Shown here: piece by piece, positions 24,230 to 34,773 of the stretch
How the letters are laid out: each line of letters opens with the position of its first letter
Numbering within the stretch: the stretch's first letter is position 1
Source of the DNA: Begonia masoniana
Taxonomy: Eukaryota > Streptophyta > Magnoliopsida > Cucurbitales > Begoniaceae
Direction of reading: 5' to 3'
Length of the DNA: 64,000 nucleotides
NCBI GenBank assembly: GCA_022432975.1
Contig: CM039508.1
Location: 21,035,213 to 21,099,212, forward strand
Notes under the pieces: model-generated
Database searches by the model: none
What the model was told of the DNA's origin: nothing
What the model saw: the letters and a program-made list of their open reading frames with translations, nothing else
Made by a program: the position numbers and the translations under genes

Positions 24230-24348
24230 GGGGTGCAACACAAGGACTTCTCAAGTGGTCACCCAACTTAGTAGTACTCTCGTTGAAGCATTTTTAACTT
24301 CGGAGTTCTGATGGGATCCGGGGCATTAGTGCTCGTATGGTCGCACCC
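24230..24348 (-). rRNA. 5S rRNA-like copy 45
   Basis: Last full copy. Near consensus in helices I, II and IV; ACTTGAGAAGTCCTTG and TGCCCCGGATCC differ. Confidence 0.75.
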
Positions 24349-24742
24349 AACATTCTTCGTCCACCAATTCACTTTGTCTGATGCCCAGCGAGACCGCCGC
24401 AACCCGTTCCTCCCATGCAAGACCTCCCATGCCATTGAATTTTGCTCCATAAAACCCTCCATGCCCCGCCCTCCTCCTCGGTGTCACGGCGCTCTAACCT
24501 CCGCACTCCCACGCATCAAACGCTTCCACCGCGATCGCCTTCCACTTCTTATTGACCACAACACGCATGAAAAAGTTCCATTCTCGTGCCCCGAACGTCG
24601 CAATTGGCCCAAATTTTGAATACTCATCGCCGTAGGCACCCAATCCGGGCCAAAAAGGACAAAGGCCGCTGAAACCCAACCTCAGCTGTTCTGCGCGGAT
24701 CTCTGTCGCCCCTGATATCGAAGTAAGTACTCGGTCAAAAAA

Positions 24743-24753
24743 AGGGGTGCAAC
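24743..24753 (-). pseudogene. 5S-like 3' stub at the array end
   Basis: Only GTTGCACCCC and the T-run remain; the next base belongs to gypsy gag. Marks the array breakpoint. Confidence 0.7.
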
Positions 24754-25095
24754 GTCGAACGTTGGTGGCCTAAGCCGCCTGAATCTTTCCCTACTCTAAT
24801 CCTGAGGAGCATTACCTTGTCCGTTTCCATTTCCATTCCCGTCTCGGTTCAATAGAATTCCTAGTTGCTCTGACTGTCGGTTCACTAGGTCCATAAGTTG
24901 GCTAATAGGATCCTCTCAGGGTTGCCTAAGTGCTCTCGGCATCTTGTCATTCCTAGACACATTACGAAACAAAATAAACATCTAAAAATCATTACTTAAA
25001 CTTAAACACTTACAGTCTATGGAGAGTCCTTGTGCTGGCAAGCAGTCTACAAAAACGCTTTTAAAACCTTGGGGCTCTAATACTACAGACCGGCA
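24754..25095 (-). pseudogene. Second gypsy leader and gag N-terminus fragment
   Basis: On the minus strand this reads a degenerate PBS (GTATTAGAGCC near 25085-25095), a leader, an intron-like stretch (GTAAGTG at 25013 to TCTAG at 24953), then gag-like codons with an in-frame stop, ending in a RERFRRLRPPTFD-like stretch at the array boundary. It lies downstream of another element's protease, an order an intact retrotransposon cannot have. A recombination or second, truncated insertion is the likely cause. Confidence 0.6.
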
Positions 25096-25288
25096 TAGGC
25101 ATCAAATTCAATTTAACTATGAAAGCTAACGAAACAAACGAAGGTGTGGCTCCCGAGTCGATCAACGTATATGCAGTAACATTATTTACTAAAATTGTAC
25201 CTGAGTTAACGGAATGCTGTTCTTCAATGTCAGTATCGATACGAGCGAAAACTCTTGGTGCAACCTTCACCTGATCTTTATTTGGCAT
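25061..25288 (-). pseudogene. Gypsy protease fragment
   Basis: 75-residue open stretch with the retropepsin active-site motif LIDSGAT followed by PSFVS, usual for plant Ty3/gypsy protease just after gag. It runs out 25-30 residues later, where the sequence switches to a second PBS/leader. No RT follows. Dead. Confidence 0.7.
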
Positions 25289-25291
25289 TAG

Positions 25292-25333
25292 GCAGTCCTT
25301 GATGAGATCACCCCGTTCATTGCATCGGTAGCA
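25292..25333 (-). other. gag zinc-knuckle remnant
   Basis: Minus-strand codons read CYRCNERGDLIKDC, a CX2CX4HX4C knuckle in which the His is Asp. It normally binds packaged RNA in the gag nucleocapsid part. It sits between gag and protease as expected. Confidence 0.6.
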
Positions 25334-25594
25334 TCAGCCCAAAAAAACTCTGCATTCCCTAAAATGGTTTTTCTTCCACGTTGGACAATGTGGAGCCGGT
25401 GCAGGTCCTTGCGTGCTTGTCCCTTCCCTGATCGATCTTTTCATTGTTGGATCTCTTTACTCTCCTTTGTTACGATTACAACCCATTGCTTTGTTGTTGT
25501 TGTTGTTTAGGCAGAATTTCTCTGAAAAATCTCCTTGTTAGGCCTACTTGCTTTTGACATCTCATTTCTACTTCTTCCACTTCTAAAGCTTTAG

Positions 25595-26226
25595 CTACCA
25601 CTTTAGAGTAGGGCACATCATGAATTCCTGATATTTTGAACCCCCTCTGTAGATTTCGATCTTTAGGCCTTGCACGAACTGGTGCACTTTATGCTCATTC
25701 TTACTTACCAAGTGTCCGACAAAATAGAACAATGATTCAAACTTCTGAACATACTCTAACACTGATCTATATTGACGAAGTTGAACAAACTCCACCAATT
25801 TATTCGTCCGGATGGTGTGGTTAAAGTATTTGTCATAGAATACGTCCTTGAACTGCTCCCACAACATCTCCTTCACATTGCGAGCACTCTTTATCGAATC
25901 CCACCAATACCGAACATCTTTCGCCAACATAAATACTGTGCAAGAAATTTTGTCTCCCTCATCGATTTTGATATACTCAAATATATCCTCCAAAGTCTGG
26001 ATCCATTCCTTTGCATACGTTGGATCCGAAGATTGACCATCAAAGTTCGAAGGTTTGAGTCGCCTAAACCTTTCGCAACTTACATCGTTGGACAAATTGG
26101 AGCTCAAATTCCCCATTTTTGCTGGCCATAAATCTTTCAAAGTGTTGGAACTGACGATCCACTAAGTCTGAAAGACACCTAATCTCATCGTCCCTATCAT
26201 TCACTGTCCTTCCTCGTTCCCTCATC
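25595..26226 (-). pseudogene. Ty3/gypsy gag, frameshifted
   Basis: Capsid-forming gag. The longest open part (25595-26140) contains the retrotransposon-gag core: SDPTYAKEWIQTLEDIFEY, then RYWWDS, YDKYF, and NKLVEFVQLRQ ending KVHQFVQGL. A start codon further upstream near 26226 gives an N-terminal stretch with IRCLSDLVDRQFQHFERF, but it is in another frame and must shift around 26090-26140. Further C-terminal sequence toward the zinc knuckle is also broken. Translation from 26140 alone would give an artificial start. Confidence 0.7.
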
Positions 26227-26240
26227 GTGACTCGTTAATC

Positions 26241-26298
26241 CTAAACAATTTATAATATAGATAAATATCTGATAACATAACTTAACATAAATACTTAC
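26241..26298 (-). other. Intron-like segment between PBS and gag
   Basis: Minus strand: donor ACG/GTAAGTAT, acceptor TTGTTTAG/GATTAACG, 58 nt, AT-rich, ending just ahead of the gag ATG. The same arrangement is seen in four other leaders in this window. Confidence 0.45.
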
Positions 26299-26367
26299 CG
26301 TTGAGGGAGCATCTCCATATGGCAGCTCATGTTGTTAGGTAGTCTGCAGAAACGATTTTTAACCTAG

Positions 26368-26384
26368 AAGCTATGATAGCACAA
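26368..26384 (-). other. Degenerate primer binding site
   Basis: Minus strand TGCTATCATAGC, two changes from the usual TGGTATCAGAGC that is complementary to initiator-Met tRNA. It lies three bases inside the LTR end. Confidence 0.55.
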
Positions 26385-26386
26385 GT

Positions 26387-28827
26387 TGTCATGACTCGGA
26401 ACCCCAACCCAGATCGCGACTCACTTTTCGTAAAACTTTTCTTAAAAACTCTCGAAAAGAATTAAAATATACTTGTAAACAATTATAATCGTTTATAAAA
26501 TACGTTGGGGAAGGAATTGTAAAGAAATAAATAATCCATCCAAAATTTTCCCCCTTTTTGCCCCTTTTCCTTTCAACAAACAATCCATCAAATCTCTAAC
26601 ATTTCATTCATAAAATCATCACCAATCATACTTCTAAAATCAATCATAATCCTCAACAAATCAATAATTTGCAAAATCTTCAAATGTAAACTTTGAAAAG
26701 AAACACTTGTTTTTGATAAAATCGTGAATCGTAAGGAAGACGTAGCAGAAGTCTAGAAACGTAGTAATGTAATAATTTTTCTTTAAAACATAAATCCTTC
26801 TATTCACATCAAGTATCATTTACAATCTCCAAGATTCATTGAAAAACTAAATCCTTCAAATCCATATCGTGCCATACCAAAACACATAAGAGTCGCCCAC
26901 GGATCAAAAGTTGCCCTAACAACCGCAAGCGTCCACCATGCACATGCCCCTTCAACCGCATCCTTTAGTCTAGTCGAGGTTTGACGTCCTCACCTGTGAC
27001 TTCTTCATATACATCACAAAGTTCAATTAATGAGCCTAACGCTCAGCAAGTGATGCATAAAGAAAATGAATGCTCGTGATCATGCAATGCATAAAAACAT
27101 GTATTTCTGTTTTTCTTATTCCTTTTCTTTCACTTTACATCAATTATTGGGGCATCATACTGGGGAGAGCAGGTACATATACGTGGTCCTGGATATGGAT
27201 AAAAATCCATGGTCCTGGGCGTGGACAAAATAAAATTACGTGGTCCTGGGCGTGGACAAAAATTCGTGGTCCTGGGAGTGGACAACCTTACTCAACCCCA
27301 CTCCACAATAATCATTTACGTACATTTCATTTCATTTTATTCTTTCCATTTTCATTTCGTAAAACATATGCATAAATCATTTTTCTTAGCTTTCATAAAA
27401 CATGATACATGAGTAATGCACATACATATCCTCAAGTTTTCATTCATATTCATCATTCAACACTTAACATAAAATACACAAAACACTAAATCAATAACAC
27501 AATTCTACTCATAACTACATATCTCAAATTACTCATAAAAATTCATCAAGTAAACCATCCATGTTGCTAATTTCCTAGCACCTTATGATGTAGGACAATA
27601 GGCCAAGCACACACAAACACCACTTACCTTAGGTCCTTATCAAAGTTTATAACACTAGTCAATTTCCTTTTTGAATTGATAAACCTAAAATATATAAGCT
27701 GAATCATTAGCATAAGTATGAGATTCCAACAACAATTTATACCTAACACTCATTATGCATAACAAAATCCCAAACTTAAATGTTCACAAGTTCAGCATAC
27801 ATATACAACAACATCCAACTTGGGTATCAATTCAAAGTAGCTTGGAATGCAACAAAATCATCCAATTCATTTCATGGGTTCAAAACTCGAAATAAGAACA
27901 ATAATTTGTACCAACTTCAGAAATCCATAACTAATTGTATATTTATCCAAATGCTTTGATTCAAACGTCAAAAGTTCACTTAAATAGACAATCTATTTTC
28001 GCATACCAAAACCCTTTTTCAATTAAAGACCATTCGGTTGAACTATTAACATCAAAATCTGAAACTGCCCTGCTGAACCGATTTACCATTTCCTCTAAAA
28101 ATGCATAAATTGGTAACCCATTTCCATTTAAACCCACAAACATGCGTTCTCAACTGGATTATGTCCCAACAAATCAAATAAGAGAAGAAAGAAACTCAAA
28201 TTTCGTGCATAAGGCTTTCGGTTCAAAAACCCATTCACCATTTCCTCTAAAAATGCATAAATTGGTAACCCCTTTCCATTTAAACCCACAAACATGCATT
28301 CTCAACTAGATTATGTCCCAAAAAATCAAATAAGAGAATAAGAGAACTCAAATTTTATGCCTAGAGTTTTTGGTTCACAAACTCGAAGATAAAACCCCAC
28401 AAAACCCACACTTCATTTACATTTAACCCTAGAATTTCATGAATCTTTAAACATATTTCTTACCTTCAAGCTTCAACCATGAGAAGAGGAGGGGAATGGA
28501 TGAAGAAATTTCATGGGGAGAGGGGAGAAGAGAAAGCCTTAGCAACGAGCGAGAGAGAGAGTGAGAGAAAATGAAAGTGTATAGGAGAAGCTTTTTATTT
28601 TAATCCAAAGTTTAAATTCATTTAACCCATCTATTTCAAATCTCCAATTTATAAATTATAAACATATATTTCACATCTCCTTTTTAATTTTTACCATCTC
28701 TTTTTTCTCTTTCCTTCCTCCTATCAATGACATACTCCCTAATTATCTCTAACTTGAAAATCCATAAAATCTCACATGAATTCTATTCACCTAAGTTAAA
28801 TTACTCGATAAAATTTTGGGTGTTACA
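26387..28827 (-). mobile_element. 5' LTR of minus-strand gypsy element
   Basis: Minus strand starts TGTAACACCCAAAA at 28827 and ends CATGACA at 26387 (2441 bp). Leader donor CTAAG/GTAAGTG begins its intron at 27627. The acceptor homologue near 27009 reads GATGTAT, so the AG is lost in this copy. Complementary motifs: 27581-27593 and 27009-27021. A minisatellite of CGTGGTCCTGGGCGTGGACA-like repeats lies at about 27180-27290. The 3' end of the element is missing, so no target duplication can be checked. Confidence 0.8.
27180..27290. repeat. Minisatellite in LTR
   Basis: Four imperfect copies of a unit near 30 bp containing CGTGGTCCTGG and GTGGACAA. It sits where other LTRs here carry different minisatellites. 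Confidence 0.75.
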
Positions 28828-29550
28828 GTGAGTCCCTTTTGAGTTACAAATCCCTAATATGAGACTTTTTTACATATGATAGATTATGATCATGCACAAA
28901 ATATATTAATATGGTATTTGATAAAATGAATTATTTAAATAATTAAAAATTCATATGTATTGATTGAATAATTATAGCACTGGTGTGCAAGGTCAACACA
29001 TACATTGATTCGTAATTCATGGTATGTTTTGCGCGGAATACAATCCATTTACAGTATATTCATGCTATATATCATTGTGAGACAGAGAAGGACCTAGATT
29101 CTTGTATAGGTATTGCAATTTGACTATATATTTGTGAAGATATATTAGTTCTTGAGTACTAAATTTACTTACGGGGATTTCATGAGCTAAACTTTTGTGC
29201 TTTAATAATTTTCCAATATAGGCGACAACTAGAAAGATACAATCACGACATATAGTGGATAAAGAGGCAAAACACTTATTGTAGATTATAAAAACTCTTG
29301 AACTTTGTGTGAGTTTGATCTTGTTTGAATATGTTGCACATGTAGTGTACGTCGGGTAACAGTTATTTGTCCAATTTTTCTAATTTAGATATGTTTATTT
29401 AAAGTTGTAAATGATGTAAGGTTTTAACTATAAAATTGTAGATGATAGGAGCCTTGTATACAATATAGAAAATAAAATCTTATTTGTACTTCATTATATT
29501 ACATGTCAGTGAATTGTACTGCGTTTGGTCCTAAAATTAGATATTCGGAT
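28828..29550. other. AT-rich stretch without recognised genes
   Basis: No ORF or repeat of note. The last five bases, CGGAT, are the left target duplication of the next element. Confidence 0.6.
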
Positions 29551-29848
29551 TGTAACACCCGGCATTTTTGGCTGTATAAATTATCCCTTGAGTTATGGAA
29601 TGATATTAAATTGTCATTAATGTTATAAATATTTTATTGGAATTGTGAGACGTTTTGTGGAGAAAGAGGATGTCGAGAAAACCAAACTTACGAACCAAAT
29701 AACAGATCGATTAGAAATCAAATTGAAGGAGTTCATGTTGAATTGAATAATGGCATAAAAACCAAACTAATGTGTAATTAAACAAAACCATTAGTTAGAG
29801 ATGCATAGAGGGGCAGTTTGGGAAGGAATTAAGGTTGGTGGGATGGAG

Positions 29849-29853
29849 CCAAT
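29849..29853 (+). promoter_or_regulatory. Candidate CCAAT box in LTR
   Basis: GGAGCCAATGG upstream of the pyrimidine-rich first leader exon. The same AGCCAATGGTTG block recurs at 35072, 41427 and 43492, conserved beyond neighbouring sequence. Promoter function is inferred. Confidence 0.35.
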
Positions 29854-31129
29854 GGTTGGATGCCAATTGTCCAAAACTTGCTGAGAAAAAACCTACCTCT
29901 TATCTTCTCCTCTACGTAAACCTCCATATTCTTCCTCTCCTCTCTGTTTCTCTCTTCCAGGCGACCAACGGCGATTTTAAACTCAACATTTTTCCCATTT
30001 TCTCCATTTTTCTCCACAAAAGGTAATCTTCTAAGCTAGTTAGTAAGTATGGACAAGTTAAACGTTAGTTTTCTTGAAGTTTTAGGGTTAATGTCTGATC
30101 GTGCATGATGTAGATCCGTGGATCACAGAGGTAACACGAACAAAGCTTGCAACTCACGGACAGCATGTAAGTTCATACGTATAGGTTTGGCTCTTAAGGC
30201 CCTACAATATGGAGGTACTAGGTTTTATGTTGTCGGGATTTCTGTCGGGTAGTTAAACTATAGGTTACGTTTTAGGTTAAGTGTGTTATGTTCTATATCT
30301 TGCTTATTATTCTGTCGCCTGTCTAATGTTCATGCATATACATTTTCTCTGAAAGTCATGAAAATGTTTTCTGCACACGGTTTGAAGTTAACTAAGATAA
30401 AACTTGTAATGAAATGTATGGTTAATTGTGGACGAGGACTGACATCCTGTCATGTACTCCTGTTATGTCCTGTTGTGGCATGTACTCCTGTTGCGCCAGC
30501 TCTTCCTCCCACTTATACCTCCCTGTCCAGTGAAATGTAATGTAATGTTCATGTATTTGAAAATGTTCATGCATAGCATGTGCATCACTTTACATTGTAT
30601 GTTCTTACTGAGCTCTAGGCTCATAGTTGAACTTCCTGTTATATGTACGGAACCAGTGGATGAGGATTTTGTGCCTCAGGCCGACGAGTAGGTGGTTGAT
30701 GGCTCGAGCTCATGGGGGTCGGTTGTTGCAGTCAAACAAGAGTTAACCCTGTGAGAATGTATTATCTGAAGTTATGTCAAGTTCTGTATCATCTTTTGAA
30801 GTTTTAAAACATTTGAAGTGCAGGTTCAGTTCTGTAAGTTCAGTCCTGTATTGATGTCTAAAACCTCTATATTTGACAATTGTATATATTTTTTGAAATG
30901 TGTTGGAAACATTCTAGAACTGCTAGAGTTCTTCCTTTTTTGGTTGTGCATGGATGGTCTTGAATTCTAGAGCTATCCATGCAGATTGTTTTTCTTGAAT
31001 CTCTGTCAAACATGTTTTACAACTTGTTTTGAATCGGGTTTTGAAGGTCTGAAACTTTTTATGCCTTCTGTTTTATGTTCCCTGTTTATACGTCTTCCTG
31101 TCAAAAGTTGTCAAATTCTGCCTTTAAAA

Positions 31130-31530
31130 CTACATCTTCCGATTACATCTACCGCTGCCTTAAAAATCATTTCCACCGCTGCCTTTAAAAGCACATCCAC
31201 CGCTGCTTTTAAAATCACATCCACCGTTGCCCTTTTAAAGCACATCCACCGCTGCCTTTAAATTTACTTCCACCAGTGAACAGTGCATTTCTAATTGTAG
31301 TTCACTTCTACCGGTGAACAGTCCCCTTCTGCCTGTAGTTCACTTCTACCGGTGAACAGTTCATTTCCGCCCAGTTTATTTACATCTTCCGCCTGACGTC
31401 ATCCATATCTTCCGCCTGACGTCATCTGCCCACATCTTCCGCCCAGTTATTTACATCTTCCGCCTGACGTCATCCACATCTTCCGCCTGACATCATCTGC
31501 TTTACTTCTACCGCTATTTCTATTGCTTCT
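31130..31530 (+). repeat. LTR minisatellites, CCACCGCTGCC and TGACGTCA types
   Basis: First a 22-25 bp repeat (CACATCCACCGCTGCCTTTAAA), then TTCTACCGGTGAACAGT units, then TCTTCCGCCTGACGTCATC units. The last holds the palindrome TGACGTCA, the CRE/TGA-type bZIP site. Confidence 0.8.
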
Positions 31531-32481
31531 ATTTCATTCATATCTGCCGTTGTCACTGTTCACTTTTGTCTTATTCACATCCACCGCTAGTTTATATCGC
31601 CCGCCCAGTTTACTTATATTTTCTGCTTGGTCTACTGCCTACGTCTTCCGCCCAGTTTATTCATGCCATCCACTGTAGCCCTTCTACAGTATGCCCTCCT
31701 CCAGTTGTTTTCATTCTCTCTGTTGTCTTCTGCCCCGTTTTATTTACTCCTTCTGCTATAGATCACCCTATTCCGATATTCACTATAGCCTTTCTTTCGG
31801 CATGACTTCCAGTTTTGTTTCCCATTAATTTAAGTTTTCCACTGCATGACAAGTAGTCCATTTTTGTCTCCCCGTTTGCAACTCTCCCTGTCTCCCTGCA
31901 CTCGTCCCGAGAAGGTTTACGTCCAAACCCTTAAGTGTTCCAGTCTTCCTACTTTCTCTCTTGTCATTCATTCTGTAGTTTGATTTTAAACGTGCTACAG
32001 CATGCCCTCCTCCAGTTGTTTTCATTTTCTCCTGATGACAAGTAGTCCATTTTTGTCTCCCCGTTTGCAACTCTCCCTGTCTCCCTGCACTCGTCCCGAG
32101 AAGGTTTACGTCCAAACCCTTAAGTGTTCCAGTCTTCCTACTTTCTCTCTTGTCATTCATTCTGTAGTTTGATTTTAAACGTTGCTTACAGCATGCCCTC
32201 CTCCAGTGTTTTCTATTTTGTTCTGCTTCTTTATTTCAGCCGTCCATGTCTGTTTACTATTTTTCCTAGTTTCCTTCTTTCAATCACCCCTGTAATCCAG
32301 TTTTAAATTAGTTCCCAGTTTTCAAATCCAGAGAAAGTTTTCTCTCGCTGTAAAGTTTTAAGGGTTGGTCTGTTTTAAAAGGTTCTGTCTGCTTTGTTTA
32401 TTTAAAAAAAATAGTCCCCGATTGAATGTCCCGGAGTGATGGCTCCTCGAACCCCGATCGGGTCGGGGGTCGTTACAGTTA

Positions 32482-32494
32482 TGGTATCAAAGCC
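32482..32494 (+). other. Primer binding site
   Basis: TGGTATCAAAGCC, one base from the initiator-Met tRNA complement TGGTATCAGAGCC, four bases after the LTR end. Confidence 0.85.
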
Positions 32495-32566
32495 ACCAAG
32501 TTTTAAAAGCGGCTCTGGAGAAATGTTTGGTTGCGCAACCCGCCACGTGAGATCGCTCCACCAACT

Positions 32567-32633
32567 GTAAGTGTTTAAGTTCCCGAAATGTTCTGTTTAT
32601 TAAATTTGATTATTGTTTATAAGATTTTCTTAG
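32567..32633 (+). other. Intron-like segment between PBS and gag
   Basis: Donor AACT/GTAAGTG, T/A-rich body, acceptor TTTTCTTAG/AAATGG two bases ahead of the gag ATG; 67 nt. Confidence 0.45.
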
Positions 32634-32635
32634 AA

Positions 32636-33355
32636 ATGGTTAGAGGACATCAGGATGAAGCAAACGATAGTGCCAGTGCCATTGACCGTTTAACCAAACT
32701 GGTGGGTGTACAATCTCGCATGATGGCAGACAATGGGAACAACAACCATGCGCCACGAGACACTAGTGGAGTCAGATTCCGACGGCTCCATTTGATGGAT
32801 TGTCCACGGAACCAGCTCACACTGAGGAATGGATTCAGGCGATAGAGAAAATGTTCAATTACGTCGAAGTAGAGGACAACAAGAAAGTTGTGTGCGCTAC
32901 GTTTCATCTCACCGAAAGTGCTGGATTTTGGTGGGAGACGGTACAGTCGTCTACAGTAGCATTAAGCTTGGAAGGGTTCAAGAAGATCTTCTACGAGAAG
33001 TACTTCGACCGCAGCGTGAGAAAGGAAAAGTTGCTTGAATTCTCTCGGCTACGACAATCTGGGTCAGTGGCCGAGTATGTCAAGAAGTTCGAGACATTGT
33101 CCCGATATGCAACACATCTGGTGGCCACCAACGAGAACAAGGTACACCAGTTCATTCAAGGTTTGAAGATGGACCTTCTACGAGGGATCACTACCGGAGG
33201 ATTTGATGAGGCACCGTACACAAAAGTGATGGCCAAAGCTTATCAGTTGGAAGCCTTAGAGACGAAGTCCCAGAGACAGAGAGATTCATCAGGGGGGATC
33301 ATTCAAGATGTTCCCCAGCAACAACAGCAAGGTCGTGATTGGCAACCACAACAGT
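32636..33355 (+). pseudogene. Ty3/gypsy gag with one frameshift
   Basis: Starts MVRGHQDEAND, matching the start of the related gag at 49458, so this ATG is trusted. Near 32789 about ten bases are missing (GGCTCCATTTGATGG against a longer stretch in the relative), which shifts the frame. The second part (32800-33355) carries the gag core: EEWIQAIEKMFNYVEV, FWWETVQ, FKKIFYEKYFD, EFSRLRQSGSVAEYVKKFE and KVHQFIQGLK, then a Gln-rich linker. Encodes the capsid precursor; not functional as it stands. Confidence 0.82.
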
Positions 33356-33429
33356 AACCGAACCGGGGCGTGAAGAGGCCTAATGAACCAACTGCTTATT
33401 AGGATAAGGGAAAAGATGCCATAGGAGGC

Positions 33430-34121
33430 TCCTCAGCTTCCTGTATGCCCGCATTGTCGGGGGAGTCACATAGGTGAATGCAGGCTCTATATCGGCCGTT
33501 GTTTTCGATGCGGCAAGAAGGGTCAAGTCCGGGGTTGCTCTATGCCAGATAGGCGGCCCAACCGTGCTGCGCCAAGGGTGTCCGCTATGATAGAAGACGA
33601 CGACGACGCACAGCATACAACAATCACAGGTACAATTTTTGATCTGTAATGCACCTGTATATACCCTGTTAGACACGGGGGCCACACAATTGCTTGTGGC
33701 AATGGACTGCATAGTTAGGCAAAATTTGTGTATTGAGTAGTCAGGTCAACCGTGTGGAGTGTTTATGCACTCCGAGTGGGCGGTGCAGAACAATGTAGTT
33801 TTAGTAAGAGACCAGAAATTGTATGCCAATCACATATCGTTATCGGTATGAAAGGATACGATGTAATTCTGAGTATGGACTGGCTATTTAAACAACATGC
33901 CACCATCAATTGCAGATCCGGGCTACTGTCTTTAAGCACTGAACGTGGAGGAGTTCTCCTACCAGGCTATGCCAGAGACGCGCACTATGCCTGTTGTATC
34001 CTCCTTAGAGGCTCAAAAACTGATGACGCCAGGATGTTCTAGATTTCTAGCCTATGTGGTAGATGCTCAAAGGCAAGGTGAGGTGGAGCTCCAGGATATT
34101 CCAGTAGTCCGAAACTTCTCA
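33430..34121 (+). pseudogene. Zinc knuckle, protease and linker to RT
   Basis: CFRCGKKGQVRGC at 33500-33538 is a zinc knuckle with the His replaced by Gln. LLDTGAT near 33666-33686 is the protease active site. GYDVILSMDWLFKQHATI near 33850-33905 and FLAYVVDAQ with DIPVV further on are the usual segment between protease and RT in plant gypsy polyproteins. Stops and frame changes interrupt it, and the coding sequence breaks off at about 34121 where RT should begin. Confidence 0.75.
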
Positions 34122-34735
34122 TGAGGCTCACGGTAGAAAGTACGAGTCTCCCTTGTGCTGGGACAAAGTTGGAGAAGCCAGACTGGAAGTCAGACTGATC
34201 GGCCCTGAGTTATTGCAACTGATGTCTGAAATAGTGGCTACTATCTGACAATGGGTTGGTACTGCTCAGAGTCAACGAAAAAGTTATGCGGATCAGAGGA
34301 GAAAGACTTAGAGTTCATTGAAGGCGGCGAGGTAGTCCTGAAGGTGTCACCTCTCAAGGGCGTGATAAGGTTGGTATGGGAAAGCTCAGTCCAAGGTGGT
34401 TGGGCCATTTTCCCATCTCGAAAAGGATTGGAAGCACAGCTTACAGACTGCGACTGCCAGTGTCTACGAGTGGAGTCCACAACGTTTTTCAAGTTTCGAT
34501 GCTTAAAAGATGCATGCGAGACCCTACTCAGATCGTGGAACTGGTGGACTTGGATATCCAGCTGATGCTGCCGCACGAGGGAAGACCCGTGAAGATTTTG
34601 ATTCTTCGATCAAGTATTGCGCAACAAGGTGATCTTATTGGCGAAGGTCTTATGGCGCAACCATAACATGGAGGAAGCCACTTGGGAAGTATGACATGAT
34701 GTAAAACACAGATATCCTGAACTAGTTGTTTGAGC
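34122..34735 (+). pseudogene. Integrase C-terminus and chromodomain-like tail
   Basis: Begins abruptly with GRKYESPLCWDKVGEARLE, which lies past the integrase catalytic core in relatives. Then QRKSYADQRRKDLEF, LKVSPLKGV, GKLSPRWLGHFPI, VHNVFQVSMLKRC, and KVLWRNHNMEEATWEV near the end, a chromodomain-like terminus. Frameshifts near 34330-34380 and stops break it. The jump from RT linker to integrase tail shows a clean deletion of RT, RNase H and most of integrase. Confidence 0.75.
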
Positions 34736-34760
34736 AAATTTTGGGGACCAAAATTCTTTT

Positions 34761-34773
34761 AAGGTGGGTGGAA
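34761..34773 (+). other. Polypurine tract
   Basis: AAGGTGGGTGGAA directly before the 3' LTR; primes plus-strand DNA synthesis in LTR elements. Confidence 0.75.

Larger units (their letters stand above)
17341..24753 (-). repeat. 5S-rRNA-like tandem array, second block
   Basis: Resumes the array after the solo LTR and holds about 15 further 5S-like segments. The spacer after the first partial copy is internally deleted (AATACTCAGCTGTTCTGC near 17630). A spacer-wide deletion also occurs at 20362. The array stops inside a 5S 3' end at 24753, directly against gypsy gag sequence. Confidence 0.9.
29551..32477 (+). repeat. 5' LTR
   Basis: TGTAACACCC...GGTCGTTACA, 2927 bp. Predicted intron 1 at 30023-30113 (AAAAG/GTAATC to GATGTAG/ATCC), middle exon 30114-30166, then a donor here mutated to CAT/GTAAGT (the other LTR keeps CAG/GTAAGT). 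A 189-bp tandem duplication (31848-32036 and 32037-32225) explains most of the length difference from the 3' LTR. CCACCGCTGCC-type and CTGACGTCATC-type minisatellites lie at 31130-31530. Confidence 0.92.

Noticed and set aside
270..24619. Repeated open frames of about 60-170 residues in each array unit, on both strands
   Set aside because: They start within the 5S part and run through the spacer because the spacer is GC-rich and stop-poor. Both strands are open at once, indels shift frames between units, and no protein family is recognisable.
1..24753. Cassandra-type retroelement (5S carried in an LTR)
   Set aside because: The units are head-to-tail with a uniform 400-bp spacer, with no TG...CA ends, PBS or PPT around the 5S part.
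29829..30026. Small frames on both strands at the start of the LTR
   Set aside because: They overlap the pyrimidine-rich first leader exon on opposite strands and recur only because the LTR is repeated.
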